DNA from: Cryoendolithus antarcticus
Taxonomy: Eukaryota; Ascomycota; Dothideomycetes; Cladosporiales; Cladosporiaceae
DNA: 64,000 bases
Assembly: GCA_002077065.1 (NCBI GenBank)
Contig: NAJO01000028.1
Coordinates: forward strand, 620,001 to 684,000
Direction: 5' to 3'
The position numbers and the translations under genes are program-made. The notes under the pieces were generated by a model that was given only the letters and a program-made list of their open reading frames with translations, was not told the DNA's origin and did no database searches. Positions 51,770 to 61,380 of the stretch are shown piece after piece. Within the stretch, counting starts at the first letter, position 1, and the number at the start of each line of letters is the position of its first letter.

Positions 51770-52921
51770 ATGTCCGCCACCGACAATACACCCCCTCTGC
51801 ACCCCAACCTAGGCGGCAAAACCATCGCCAACCTCCCGCCTCCCCCTCAAGCAGCCACCCCCTCAAACCACCCCCCCTACAAGTCCTGGCGCAAAAAGTA
51901 CCGCAAAATCCGCACGCACTCCGACGCCATCCAGTCCGAAAACCACGCCCTCTACAAGACCGAGCATAAACTCGAGCACCTCGCCAAACGCCTACGAGAG
52001 GAACTCGACCATCTCCTCGAGACGCTGTTAGAAATTAACCAGAGCCCTGTTGTGCCAGCGGAGCTGCGATTTGATGTGAGATTGCCGAGTCAGAGGTCGC
52101 TGGGGACGGGCCACGTGCGGAGCGATATCAGTTTGCAGGAGGCGGATGAGATGGTTGGGGAGTATACCATTGCTGTGCAGCATGGTCGGATCCCGCCGCT
52201 GGACCTCGCCATAATACGGGAGCAGGTCCAGGAGGCATTGGCGAGTCAGGGCGTTGTTGGATTGGAGGCGCTGGAAGCTAGGGTGCCGGCGCCGATTGTT
52301 GGGGCGCTGGAGGATCTGCCGTTGGAGTGTAGAGGGAACGATGCGCCGGGGTACATGAGTGCGGAGCTGGAAGCGGAGTTTTATGCTCGGCTTGATGCGA
52401 GTCTGGAGACGGGGCTTGGGTTTGAGAGGGAGGGTGTGGTGGGGGTGGGGGAGGTGAATCAGGCGGATATGACGCCGAGGGAACTGGAGAGGCAGATGGA
52501 ACTACAGAATCCGATGAGCCAGCATAATTGGCTGAAGAACAATACGAAAGCGCAGGAAGACGATGACGCGAATTCTGTCGTTTCTGTTGATGGGTGGGGA
52601 AAGCCGGTAGTCACTAAAAAGCGGCCTGGCAAGAATCTCGCGAAGCAGGTTGGGGATCGCGCTGTCGAGCGGGCGAGGGAAGTGGGGAGTCCGAGTGCTG
52701 CAAGCGGGTTCGAGGACGATGAGCATGGAGTGGGCAGTGAGGATTTGGGCGGGAGTGGGAAGAAGAGGAAGGTGGACGGGGATGGAGCGTTCAAGGCTAA
52801 GAGCCGGAAGAGTGGTGGGGAGGGTGGTGGGAAGGGGAAGAGGAAGAGGGCTACTGAGGAGGGGGTGGCGGGGAGTGCGAGTGCGAGTGCGGTGAAGAAG
52901 GTGAAGGTTGGGGAGGAGTGA
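51770..52921 (+). CDS. IEC3: INO80 complex subunit IEC3-like protein
   Basis: This single exon encodes 383 residues. The N-terminal region YKSWRKKYRKIRTHSDAIQS, followed by a coiled coil (EHKLEHLAKRLREELDHLLE), matches the IEC3 family, a subunit of the fungal INO80 chromatin remodelling complex. The middle has a conserved-looking block (ADEMVGEYTIAVQHGRIPPL). The tail is highly charged with basic clusters (GKKRKVDG, KGKRKRATEE, VKKVKV), consistent with nuclear import and nucleic acid binding. The second half of the gene is strongly purine-rich on the coding strand. Confidence 0.8.
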   Translation: MSATDNTPPLHPNLGGKTIANLPPPPQAATPSNHPPYKSWRKKYRKIRTHSDAIQSENHALYKTEHKLEHLAKRLREELDHLLETLLEINQSPVVPAELRFDVRLPSQRSLGTGHVRSDISLQEADEMVGEYTIAVQHGRIPPLDLAIIREQVQEALASQGVVGLEALEARVPAPIVGALEDLPLECRGNDAPGYMSAELEAEFYARLDASLETGLGFEREGVVGVGEVNQADMTPRELERQMELQNPMSQHNWLKNNTKAQEDDDANSVVSVDGWGKPVVTKKRPGKNLAKQVGDRAVERAREVGSPSAASGFEDDEHGVGSEDLGGSGKKRKVDGDGAFKAKSRKSGGEGGGKGKRKRATEEGVAGSASASAVKKVKVGEE

Positions 52922-53389
52922 TGGGCAGGAGCTGGGGTGTTTGGTCTATGCGAGTTGGAGTGCGGTGCGTGAGTGTAGTGGCATCGCAATGCCGAATACT
53001 TATTCAACCTCCTGATATTGGCAATCAAGTCAACAGACCTCGAGTCCTGTTGTCCGGACTCGTGAAAGTCTTCCAGATCAAGCATGACCGCACCGTACAT
53101 TTCGATATCGCCCAGTATTTGGAGCTACGCATGGACTCTTTGTCCACGACTTATTGCTCAGAGTGTGCAATTCGCTAAATATCATACAACATTAGTCTAC
53201 TATACACCCCTAAAGATCACCATCAGCTTCCCTATCCGTCCGTACCCCTTCCGATCACTCAGAAGCAGCATTTTCGCCAACTCGCTGAGCCATGATCTCT
53301 CAAATTCTCGAACAAAAATCTCGGAGTAATGTCCCACAACTCCCAGATGAAGTGCCAATCACCAAAACCACCCGGCATAGGGTTGTCGA
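52922..53389. other. Tail-to-tail intergenic region between IEC3 and the DNA glycosylase gene
   Basis: Both flanking genes end here. I see nothing further in the 468 bases. Confidence 0.4.
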
Positions 53390-54901
53390 CTACTCCTCAT
53401 CCTCCATCTCACTCAACTCGCTCGCCGCGCCATCCTCCTCGCCTTCGCCACCACTCCACTCCTCGCCCTCAACTTCGCTATCCTCAGTACCCTCGTCCAT
53501 ACTGCCCTCCTCCCCCTCAGCAGCAGCCTTAGCCTCCTTCCTCGCCTTCACACTCACCCCACCCTTCTTCTCCCCATGCCTCTTCACCAGATGCTCAATT
53601 GGACATCCCTTAGCCCAATTCGCGCTCCCAGATCCCGTGGCAGCCCTACAGCGCGGGCAGACCTTGCCGTGCTTGATCATCAGTTGATGCAGCGGGTACT
53701 TATACTCGTCTGGAATCCTCGCATCGCAGTGCGCGTAGGTAGTCTCGCGCCCAACGCGCGGCTCGCCCTTCTTGGGCGTCTTGGGCACCCAGCCGAGGTA
53801 TTGGCATAAACGGAAGACGTGCGTGTCGACTGCGAAGCTGGGGCGCTGGAGGCAGAAGAGTGCTACGCAGGACGCAGTCTTGGGGCCAATACCATTGAAC
53901 TGCTGCATCCTCGCGATGGCGTCCGGCGTACTCAGCAGATGCAGATGATCAAGAGACAGAATATTCTGCTTCGCCTTCCAGATCTCCATATTTTTCTCCG
54001 CGGACGCCTCGTTCTTCGCTCCCACAGGATCGTCAGATTGGCTAAGCAAGAGCGCACTACGCTCCTGATTCTCCTCCCACGTCTGCTGCAGCATGAGCTG
54101 GATGTCACGGGCTTTGTTGTTCGCTAGCCCGCCGCATTTGATCGCTTCGAAGACGTCGTTATAGGGCGCTAGGCGGACTGCGTTCCAGTCTACGCTGCCT
54201 TTGCCCACGCCGTCTTTGAGGGTGCCGAATTTCTTGACGAGGCCTTTGAAGGCGTTTGAGGAGTTGGCATTCGTGGTCGCGGCACTGAGACGGGTGCGGA
54301 CTAGGGCGTCGATGACTGAGGGGACTTCGCCGCAGCCGGCGACGTCGAGAGATGGCATTGGAATCTCCTTGGGTGCTTGCACATCGCCATGGACCTTGGA
54401 AAGGAGCCGGACCACCTCCTTGCATTCCTCTGGCGTGGGACGAGCATAGTCTGGATACGGCGACTCGCCTGGCGTTACACCATACTTGGCCTTCTTCTTT
54501 GGAGACGCCTTGGCCGGTTTGACGTCAGCAACCGGGAGTGCATCACTGTCTTCGAGCTTCATCTTGACGTCCGGAGACTCAACCTCGCTTCCCGCCGACT
54601 TCCTAGTCCGCTTCTTCGGCCTCTCTACAGGTTCCTCAGCATCATTGCCACCCGGTGTCGGTAGAGCAGTGCCAAGATTGTGTGGCAAATCGTTCACATC
54701 GTCGTCCTCGGTCTTGACACGCTTGGTTCCACGCTTTCGTCCGGAGTTTGCTGGAGTCTCGGCCGGTTCAGGCTTGACTTTCGCAGATTTGCCTTTGCCC
54801 TTAGCTCTGCCGTTCGTCGCAGGAGTGGCGGGAGGGCTGGACAGTCCATTTGAGTCCGGGAGGTCAGCCTTGGAAACGGAGGAACGAGTAGCCCGAGCCA
54901 T
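53390..54901 (-). CDS. HhH-GPD DNA glycosylase, endonuclease III-like
   Basis: From ATG 54901 the gene encodes 503 residues. The first about 150 are disordered and basic with nuclear-signal-like clusters. The glycosylase core begins near PYPDYARPTPEECKEVVRLL. The helix-hairpin-helix reads FNGIGPKTASCV (Lys in the lyase position), followed by the catalytic Asp in FAVDTHVFRLC. This suggests base excision with AP-lyase chemistry, as in endonuclease III. The iron-sulfur cysteines do not follow the normal C-x6-C-x2-C-x5-C spacing; here C-x2-C-x14-C is seen. The C-terminal 60 residues are very acidic. The frame continues upstream without an ATG, so the start is well set. Confidence 0.8.
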   Translation of the reverse strand: MARATRSSVSKADLPDSNGLSSPPATPATNGRAKGKGKSAKVKPEPAETPANSGRKRGTKRVKTEDDDVNDLPHNLGTALPTPGGNDAEEPVERPKKRTRKSAGSEVESPDVKMKLEDSDALPVADVKPAKASPKKKAKYGVTPGESPYPDYARPTPEECKEVVRLLSKVHGDVQAPKEIPMPSLDVAGCGEVPSVIDALVRTRLSAATTNANSSNAFKGLVKKFGTLKDGVGKGSVDWNAVRLAPYNDVFEAIKCGGLANNKARDIQLMLQQTWEENQERSALLLSQSDDPVGAKNEASAEKNMEIWKAKQNILSLDHLHLLSTPDAIARMQQFNGIGPKTASCVALFCLQRPSFAVDTHVFRLCQYLGWVPKTPKKGEPRVGRETTYAHCDARIPDEYKYPLHQLMIKHGKVCPRCRAATGSGSANWAKGCPIEHLVKRHGEKKGGVSVKARKEAKAAAEGEEGSMDEGTEDSEVEGEEWSGGEGEEDGAASELSEMEDEE

Positions 54902-55371
54902 GGTAGTGTATCGTGATCGGTCGTAGTATATAGCAAGTGGATGAGTGTAAGTAAGAGGCACAGATGTCCCGACTATTCTTATAGACAGGGAACCCGGAAA
55001 GGCACGTGTAAGTAGTAATGAACAAGACACTGTGGCAACAGACGCCGCGTCTGAACGCTATACCCGTGAAAGCACCGTCTTGAGCGATGAAGAAACTGCT
55101 CACAAGTGAGGCGAAAGGGTTATTGAGTCGGAAAGCCAAGACGCGAAACGAACACGACAAAGTGGTGTCCCGGCTGGAGTCGAGTAGGGGAAAGTACATG
55201 ACGTGGGTGGATCTACGATATGCAAGGTACAAACTCTAAATGCGCGCGCGATCGATCGCATTTGAGATGAGATCTCGCCTGGCCTTGTCGTATGCGCACG
55301 CGGTTCCTGCCATACGCGCAGCCGCAGCCAATGGGTATCTTCCACACTCTCCGCATACGCCTGCATAGCGG
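54902..55371. promoter_or_regulatory. Intergenic region upstream of the DNA glycosylase gene
   Basis: The region holds the glycosylase promoter and the 3' end of the dynein light intermediate chain gene. No gene is supported in the 470 bases. Confidence 0.4.
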
Positions 55372-57225
55372 TCATCTCCCTGGCGTGCCCGCTCTACTAT
55401 CTCCACCTCCAGCCTTCTTGGCTAGACTAGCGAAGTACCTCTCCAGATCCTCCGCCGGAAAGTCTGCACCTCCCTTCCCACTTCCACCAGCAGAGGGCGT
55501 CACATCCCTGCTATCACCTCCACCTCGTCTAGGCGGTCTAGGCGTAACATTCCTCGTGCTCGTCGGACTTGGGCTCTCCACGCTCACCGGGCCGCGCTTG
55601 AGCCTCTCAATAGCCTGCTCAGCGGAGTTGGTGTTATAGCTCACGCCTCCCACGTTGAAGCTGACATCGCCGAGGGAGTTGAGAGCGCCTGTGGAATCGC
55701 CAGAGGGGAGGCCGATGGACGGGCGGGACGGTTGCGTCGTAGCTGTAGAGCGGTCTTTGGCCGCGAGCGCGTCAAGTTCTGACTTCATCTCTGCCAGGAA
55801 GTCCTGTTCTGGCCGGACGGTGGAGGTGATGGTGGGGGCTTTAGGGCGTTTGTGCGCATTTGGGTCGAGAATTTGAGTCGTGTAGGAAGTGATTGCTGAG
55901 GGCTTCTGTTGAGCTTTGGAGGGGGTTGGCGGTAGAAAGTCTTCAGTCGGCTCGAGTGGAGACGCTGTCGCGGAAGCTTCGTAGACTTCTTCTCCTGGTC
56001 GGGCGGCGCCTGTCATGGTTTGCGGTGATTGTGGTCTCGTGTCCGATGTCCCTGATGGGATCTGAATCGGCGCCGGAAAGAGAGGGTGCGCCAAGTCATT
56101 CTGCCACGCTGAGAGCGTTTCCTCAGGCGAGAAGTCCTCTGACAGCAGGCGGATCTTGCCTACGCTGTCCCAGCCTTGCGGCACGAGAATATTCATGCGG
56201 TCGACAACGTTGTGCCGCGCTTGTAGCTCTTCGACTTTCGCAGTCGCGCCACTCCCTGGAACCTTCGGGCTGAGCGTCGCCAGATCCAGGTCCAGACCCC
56301 GGAAGATAGCTCGCTGTGTCTGTGAAAGTGCCGATCCAGGTTGTTGTGCAGGCGGGGCACTCGATACGAATAGCAGCGATGAGGCAGGATGTAGAGGAAG
56401 CATCGCTGTCCGCAGCACTTGCGAAACGTAGTCGAATGTCTCCTCCGTCCAGCCCTCTCGCTCCAGTATTTGCTGTGCCTCCACATGCTGCACTACAACA
56501 GTGATGCTCAGCTTTGACTCTTTCAGCACTGTCATAGCATCTTCATTCGTCTGGTTTGCAGTCGCGACAGCTCTTGCCAGTAATTGCAGCCAAGCCCTCA
56601 ATTGATCCAGGAACAGCCACGGCTCTTTCCAGGACAGCAGAATCGTTACTGCTGGTCGTCGTCCTGCTTCATCTTGCCCTTCCGACTTCTCCAACAGATC
56701 TGCATCCTCATCGTCGGCTCCCGACTTCTCTCCATGCTTTTCCCCTAACACCCTCCTCAACAACCCCTCAAACCCCACCTCAGCCTGCGGAAAAGTATGA
56801 CACTCCACCCTCCCCACCTCATCAGCTTCCCCCGCGAAGCCCCCAACCCCAACACTAGCCGCACTCCAAAGTCCCAACGTCCCATACCCATAAGCCTGCC
56901 CATTACTCAACACCAACCGCCCCCTCTGACCCTTTTTATCCCTCTCCCTCTGCTCCGCGCCCCGCCTCGGAGGGAGTGCAGGCGGCGGTCGAGTGAGCGT
57001 TTCGAGGAACTGGCGTTGGTCTGTTGGCGAGCCGCCGCAGAGGACTAGGCTGCGGTGGGAGAGGGCGTTTGAGCGGTTGCGGGCTTGGGCTTGGCGGGTT
57101 TGGCGGAGGAGGGAGGCCCAGATGTCGGTGCGCTTTTCTTTGGGGCGAGGAGGGCGGTCTTGGAGAGGGGGGAGGGGGCGGGTGGAAGTGGTTGTGGCCA
57201 TGACTGCCTTGTGTGAAGTAATCAT
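55372..57225 (-). CDS. Cytoplasmic dynein light intermediate chain
   Basis: This single exon encodes 617 residues (609 from the alternative ATG 57201). The Ras-like fold is recognisable: DIWASLLRQ, the degenerate P-loop strand SLVLCGGSPTDQRQF, YGYGTLGLWS, VTILLSWKEPWLFLDQLRAW and LSITVVVQHVEAQQ. NILVPQGWDSVGKI lies at the end of the domain. These are features of fungal dynein light intermediate chains, which stabilise the motor and link it to cargo. The C-terminal third is disordered with a conserved-looking segment (AEDLERYFASLAKKAG) close to the end, the likely adaptor-binding helix. The P-loop appears unable to bind nucleotide normally, as in other fungal members. Confidence 0.85.
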   Translation of the reverse strand: MITSHKAVMATTTSTRPLPPLQDRPPRPKEKRTDIWASLLRQTRQAQARNRSNALSHRSLVLCGGSPTDQRQFLETLTRPPPALPPRRGAEQRERDKKGQRGRLVLSNGQAYGYGTLGLWSAASVGVGGFAGEADEVGRVECHTFPQAEVGFEGLLRRVLGEKHGEKSGADDEDADLLEKSEGQDEAGRRPAVTILLSWKEPWLFLDQLRAWLQLLARAVATANQTNEDAMTVLKESKLSITVVVQHVEAQQILEREGWTEETFDYVSQVLRTAMLPLHPASSLLFVSSAPPAQQPGSALSQTQRAIFRGLDLDLATLSPKVPGSGATAKVEELQARHNVVDRMNILVPQGWDSVGKIRLLSEDFSPEETLSAWQNDLAHPLFPAPIQIPSGTSDTRPQSPQTMTGAARPGEEVYEASATASPLEPTEDFLPPTPSKAQQKPSAITSYTTQILDPNAHKRPKAPTITSTVRPEQDFLAEMKSELDALAAKDRSTATTQPSRPSIGLPSGDSTGALNSLGDVSFNVGGVSYNTNSAEQAIERLKRGPVSVESPSPTSTRNVTPRPPRRGGGDSRDVTPSAGGSGKGGADFPAEDLERYFASLAKKAGGGDSRAGTPGR

Positions 57226-57401
57226 GTTATTGTAGACGCGTGAATGGCAATGAAGTGAACGCGAATGACCTCCGAAACCTAACCCTACTACTACATGCAG
57301 ACTTCAATGATGGGATATGCACCTCTTGCCTCTCCGTCATTACATATATCAGACACCCTCACCACCGAGACCCTCGAACTAAGCCCACGCACATCATCAA
57401 C
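57226..57401. promoter_or_regulatory. Short bidirectional promoter between dynein light intermediate chain and MRPS16
   Basis: Only 176 bases lie between two divergent start codons, so both promoters must overlap. No TATA box is obvious. Confidence 0.55.
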
Positions 57402-57976
57402 ATGGTCCTCCGCCTCCGGCTCGCCCGCCCCGCCACCCCCGGCGGCAGCAAACGCCACCACCCCCGCTACAACATTGTGCTCGCCCAAGCGCGCACAGCC
57501 CGCGACGGCCGTCCTCTCGAGGTCCTCGGAACCTACAACCCCATCCCCCAGACGCCCATAGGTGCGCAGCCAGGCGATCGCCAGCAGAAGGAGATAAAGC
57601 TTGATGTTAGTCGGGCAAAGTATTGGCTTGGAGTTGGGGCGCAGCCGAGCGACACGGTGTGGAGGTTGATGAGTATGGTGAGTTTATCATTGAGTAGAGA
57701 GTGCGGAGGGGGAGGCATGGGACGGGATGGGAAGGGGTGCTGACTGAGGTGTAGATTGGACTGCTGGAGCCGAAGTATTTGCCATCTGGAGAGCAGAAGG
57801 AGAATGCGCTGAAGGCTGTGAGGTTCGCTACACATGTGTCAAGTGAGGCACGATCGGGCAAGGTGATCGGTGAGAAGACTCTGCTGGGTCAGCTGCCGAA
57901 GGTTGACGTGGGCGAGGGTGCAACGATGGGACGAGTAGCTGGAACGACGAGTCCGATGGATCCGAATGCTGCGTGA
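57402..57976 (+). CDS. MRPS16: Mitochondrial ribosomal protein bS16m
   Basis: Exons 57402-57677 and 57755-57976 (intron 77 nt, GTGAGT...GTAG, CTGAC branch) encode 165 residues. The S16 core is clear: VLRLRLARPATPGGSKRHHP, YNIVLAQARTARDGRPLEVL and GTYNPIP, then LDVSRAKYWLGVGAQPSDTV and MIGLLEPKYLPSG. It is a small-subunit protein of the mitochondrial ribosome, made in the cytosol and imported. The C-terminal extension of about 60 residues (ATHVSSEARSGKVIGEKTLL onward) is typical of fungal versions. The intron falls between SM and IGLL inside the conserved core. Confidence 0.92.
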
Positions 57977-58854
57977 GCAACAGTGAGAGGTGTGGCGCGC
58001 ATACGGCTCAGCTGTCTAGCGAGATCAACCCTCGATATACCTTGTCGAGACACTGTCGCTCCTCCGGCTGGTGTCGGCGGCACCTGGCAATCAGACGATC
58101 AGGAGATCACGGCTTCATCATGCTGTAATGGGGCAGCCTGACAAAGCTTTCGACGCCCGAACATCGACATCGAGTTGACCGTCGCCATGTTACATGATTA
58201 TGTTACACATCGCAAACTATGGTATCGGTCAAGCTGCAGGGACTTGCAGCCCTAGTTCGCTCGCGAAGACTCACCACTACTCCGAGGACCACGGCGCCAG
58301 TCGACACAAGTTTACAGAGGGGATGCTAACGCCACGGGCGCCTTCACGCGCGTCCTCGAGAGCCAAGCGACGGAAGTCAGGATTACGCTGTGAAGGGGAG
58401 CGCTGGAATGATGTCGGGCACAGAGTCTCGACTCGAGATCTGGCTCCCTGAGACGTTCTGGAGAACCACCAAACATTTCCGACGCAGCAATTCGATCATG
58501 ACATATCAGGCGTCAATCACTCGGTCAGGCGACGCGAACAGACGCCTCGGAACATGCCCACACAGCTTCACGGCAATCGTGCAGCTTGCCACAAGTCTGG
58601 AGGTTCGCCATTTTGACGAGCGGAGTAGGTGGTACTACTTGTATGGCACGGTGCAGCTCGGATGTAGAAGCCTTCGTTGCTAAGATACAGTTTGTAGCAA
58701 TGCAGCACTCGGCCTCATGTTGATTCACCTATGGGTATGCACATGAGTTCATACATAGAGCTACGGACTAGCACATGCCTATGTACGCCTTACAGGCTTG
58801 CTGCCTTCGCTTTGAGGTGTGCAAAGTCTCACACTTCCATTGTTCCACACCTCA
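57977..58854. other. Tail-to-tail intergenic region after MRPS16
   Basis: The 878 bases lie between the end of MRPS16 and the 3' end of the royal-jelly-like gene. Short frames are present but unsupported. Confidence 0.4.
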
Positions 58855-60276
58855 CTAGTACAACGTCGATACCTTCGTCCCTCCGTTCGGCAGCTTTGCC
58901 CGCAATATAGCACCGGGATACGTCCCAGATCAATCACAGTCAGCCAAACATCCCCACATCAACATCTTCACGGACCCCAAGGCACTCACCTCGTGTCCAC
59001 TCCAAAGTTCCAGTCCGGCTGGTACGGCAGTTGATTAATGTTCATGTAGATGTAGCCGTCGCTTCCAATACTCGCACCATCGGGCCCTGTGCGAATCTGT
59101 CAGTAGCCTTCCCTTGGCGGTATTGACAACGGCAGTCTCACATATAATCCTCGGGTCCCTCACGAACCCCTCTGTCTGTCCATTTCCACGCTTACTCGAG
59201 TCAAATGAGTATATAGCGTTCTGCTCCGGAATCAACTGGTAAATCAGTCCATTCGAGTCGCCTTCAAAGCCATTCGCATTCCCTCCTCTCTGGCCATGCG
59301 ACGAAACATTCGAATGCGCGTCCAGCTCCGCCGTAGGATTCGTATCGCGCTCGCGAAGATTAGCCGTCGGGATCGAGTAGAGCACATTAGTCGACAAAGG
59401 CGAGTAGAACGCCCTCTCCCCATCAGTCGTAAGCTGCAACCCATCCAGCCCTTCTTGCTGCCAATTCACCGGCTGGCCTGATTGACGGAAGTAAAACGGT
59501 CGGCCTTGGTAAGAGGGTACGTCTTGCTGGCCGCGGAGCACGGAGATGTCTTGCGTTAGGCGGCGCCAGGACTCGCCGGTGCCGAGATCGAGCATGATGA
59601 AGCCGGGGCGGCCTTCGTTGGAGGAGTCGACTAGGTAGGCGATCCCTTTCCCGCTTGTACCGGAGAGGTGCGGACGCAGGTCGAAGCGGAGGTCGTTGAG
59701 GTAGGAGGAGGGGTAGTGCACTGTGGAGGGGAAGGTGAAGGTTTCGTAGATGGTGTTGTTGGCTAGGGAGATGGCTATTAATTTCGGGCCGCCGGGCTGG
59801 GCGTAAGGCATGGAGGGGTCGCCTTGTGCGTTGTGGACTGTTGGGCGGCCGGTGTCGAGGACCCAGAGGGTTTCGGGGCGGGAGGTGTGGTTTGAAGGGG
59901 GAGTGATGTAGAGGGCCTGCACGGAGATGAAGGCGTTTGCGTTGTCTGAGCCGAAGGCGATGCCGTGCCAGGTTGTGTTTAGTTCGTTGACGGGGAGGTT
60001 CAGGGCGAGGGACGGGAAGGGCTCCTCTGCCGTTTCGTTGACGACTACGCCGAGGGTGTAGCGGTAGGTGCCGCGGGTGTAGGTCGTGAAGATACGGCCA
60101 TCTGAGGCGACTGCGATGCCGATGGGCCATTGATCGTAGTAGTAGTGTACCTCCTCGATATCAGGGCCGTAGGTGCCATTGTCGACTCGAAGGCGAGTGC
60201 CGGAGGAGTTTTGATAGGTGATTTGTGCGGTAGTTAGAGCCACAAAGGCCAATGCAGCGAATGAACGAAGCAGCAT
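58855..60276 (-). CDS. Secreted major royal jelly / yellow-like protein, last splice site defective
   Basis: Exon 1 (60276-59142) starts with a signal peptide (MLLRSFAALAFVALTTAQ) and carries the yellow/MRJP beta-propeller. Patterns include WPIGIAVASDGRIFTTY, NDLRFDLRPHL and GIAYLVDSSNEGRPGFIMLD, then GLDGLQLTTDGERAFYSPL. Intron 1 (59087-59141, GTGAGA...ACAG) leads to exon 2 (59086-58990: WPDGASIGSDGYIYMNINQL). A typical family ending (YPGAILRAKLPNGGTKVSTL) is readable at 58920-58858. Its frame needs a splice from the donor GTGAGT at 58989 to 58921, but the bases there are AC, not AG. Without splicing, translation stops at 58986-58988 just after DTR, giving 411 residues. The function of fungal members is unknown. 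Confidence 0.7.
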
Positions 60277-61380
60277 GATGTAGAGAAATTCTTTGCTGAT
60301 GAGACTAAGGAAGGTGATGAAGACAAGAAGTGACTTGAACAAGCCCTTACTTACAATGGACCGTCAGCCGTCCGCGGCGCCCGCATGATGATCAAGTGTA
60401 TGCCGGTGTGCCGTACTTGAGGTCACTATGCGGTTATATGACGATGTTGTCGCATGCAGGTGGGGATTTGGATGGATTGACTCGGACCAAGCTTCCGGCA
60501 GCGCGCAAGTGCCGTGAGCTTATTAAGCTGTACAACAACCATTTGGTGTATTCGGGTCTGCCTTTGCTACGGTCTGTGTTCGATGCTCAGTATGAACCCA
60601 GATTGGCAGAATAGTCTGGTGTCTCAGAAGCACAGTGGAGTGCGGGTGATCGCGTAGGCATGGATCTGGTAGGATTCCGGGAGGTGCGGTGCCTGGGAGA
60701 TGGTGACCTCGAGACAGAGGGGCCGGGGCAGAGTCACTACGCTCCTGTCGACCAACAAATGTAGGGCTGTAGACACGAGATTGAAGGCTCGACTCTCCGA
60801 GCGGTATGGCGATGGCCGATAGAGAAGAAAGAGTGGTGAATCGAAGCGAAGAGAGGGCATTGACCTTTCGACTTCGCGGGTGATAGCGGAGCTGTTGCAA
60901 TAGATTATCACATAGCAGTGCGTGTACTTGCCTGCTGCCATCGGGTAGGTTGGGCAGTCACGTGCACATTGCAAGTATGTCAGCACGAGCGTGCATGTTG
61001 TGTCCGCAAGAGACGGAGTTGGGAGAAAATGACGGATGGAGAATAAGGCTAGAAATTCAGTGGAGTCCGTGCGCCTATCTCACTCTTTGATAGGACCCGC
61101 AGCCAGGTCAGCGAACTTTTCTTCGTCAACGGAAAGGAAAAGCAGGACTTGGCTGTCCTCGTCCCTCTTGCTGGCAGTATATTGCTACCTCTCCACTCTA
61201 CACGCTCTTTACTTGCGCAATACATATACCTGGCAGATTGCCTACGAAAACACCGATTACTCTCCAGGTTACCAAGCCGAGCACGTCGCGCATACCACGT
61301 CTGGAAATTTCAGCCTCTTCCAGATTTCCACCCTCGAGCTGGGGCAGCATACATAGCACCACCACACACTTGGGCGCGGA
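60277..61380. promoter_or_regulatory. Divergent promoter region between the royal-jelly-like gene and elongation factor 3
   Basis: Both genes start here and run outward over 1.1 kb. A strong promoter is expected on the right side for elongation factor 3. Unsupported short frames only; a 5'-leader intron for the elongation factor gene is possible. Confidence 0.45.

Noticed and set aside
52459..53100. 213-codon frame antisense to IEC3
   Set aside because: It mirrors the purine-rich IEC3 tail, giving a Phe/Pro/Ser-rich translation without meaning.
59423..60130. 235-codon Arg/His/Pro-rich frame overlapping the royal-jelly-like gene
   Set aside because: Same strand, other phase; composition is not protein-like, while the overlapped frame has clear family motifs.
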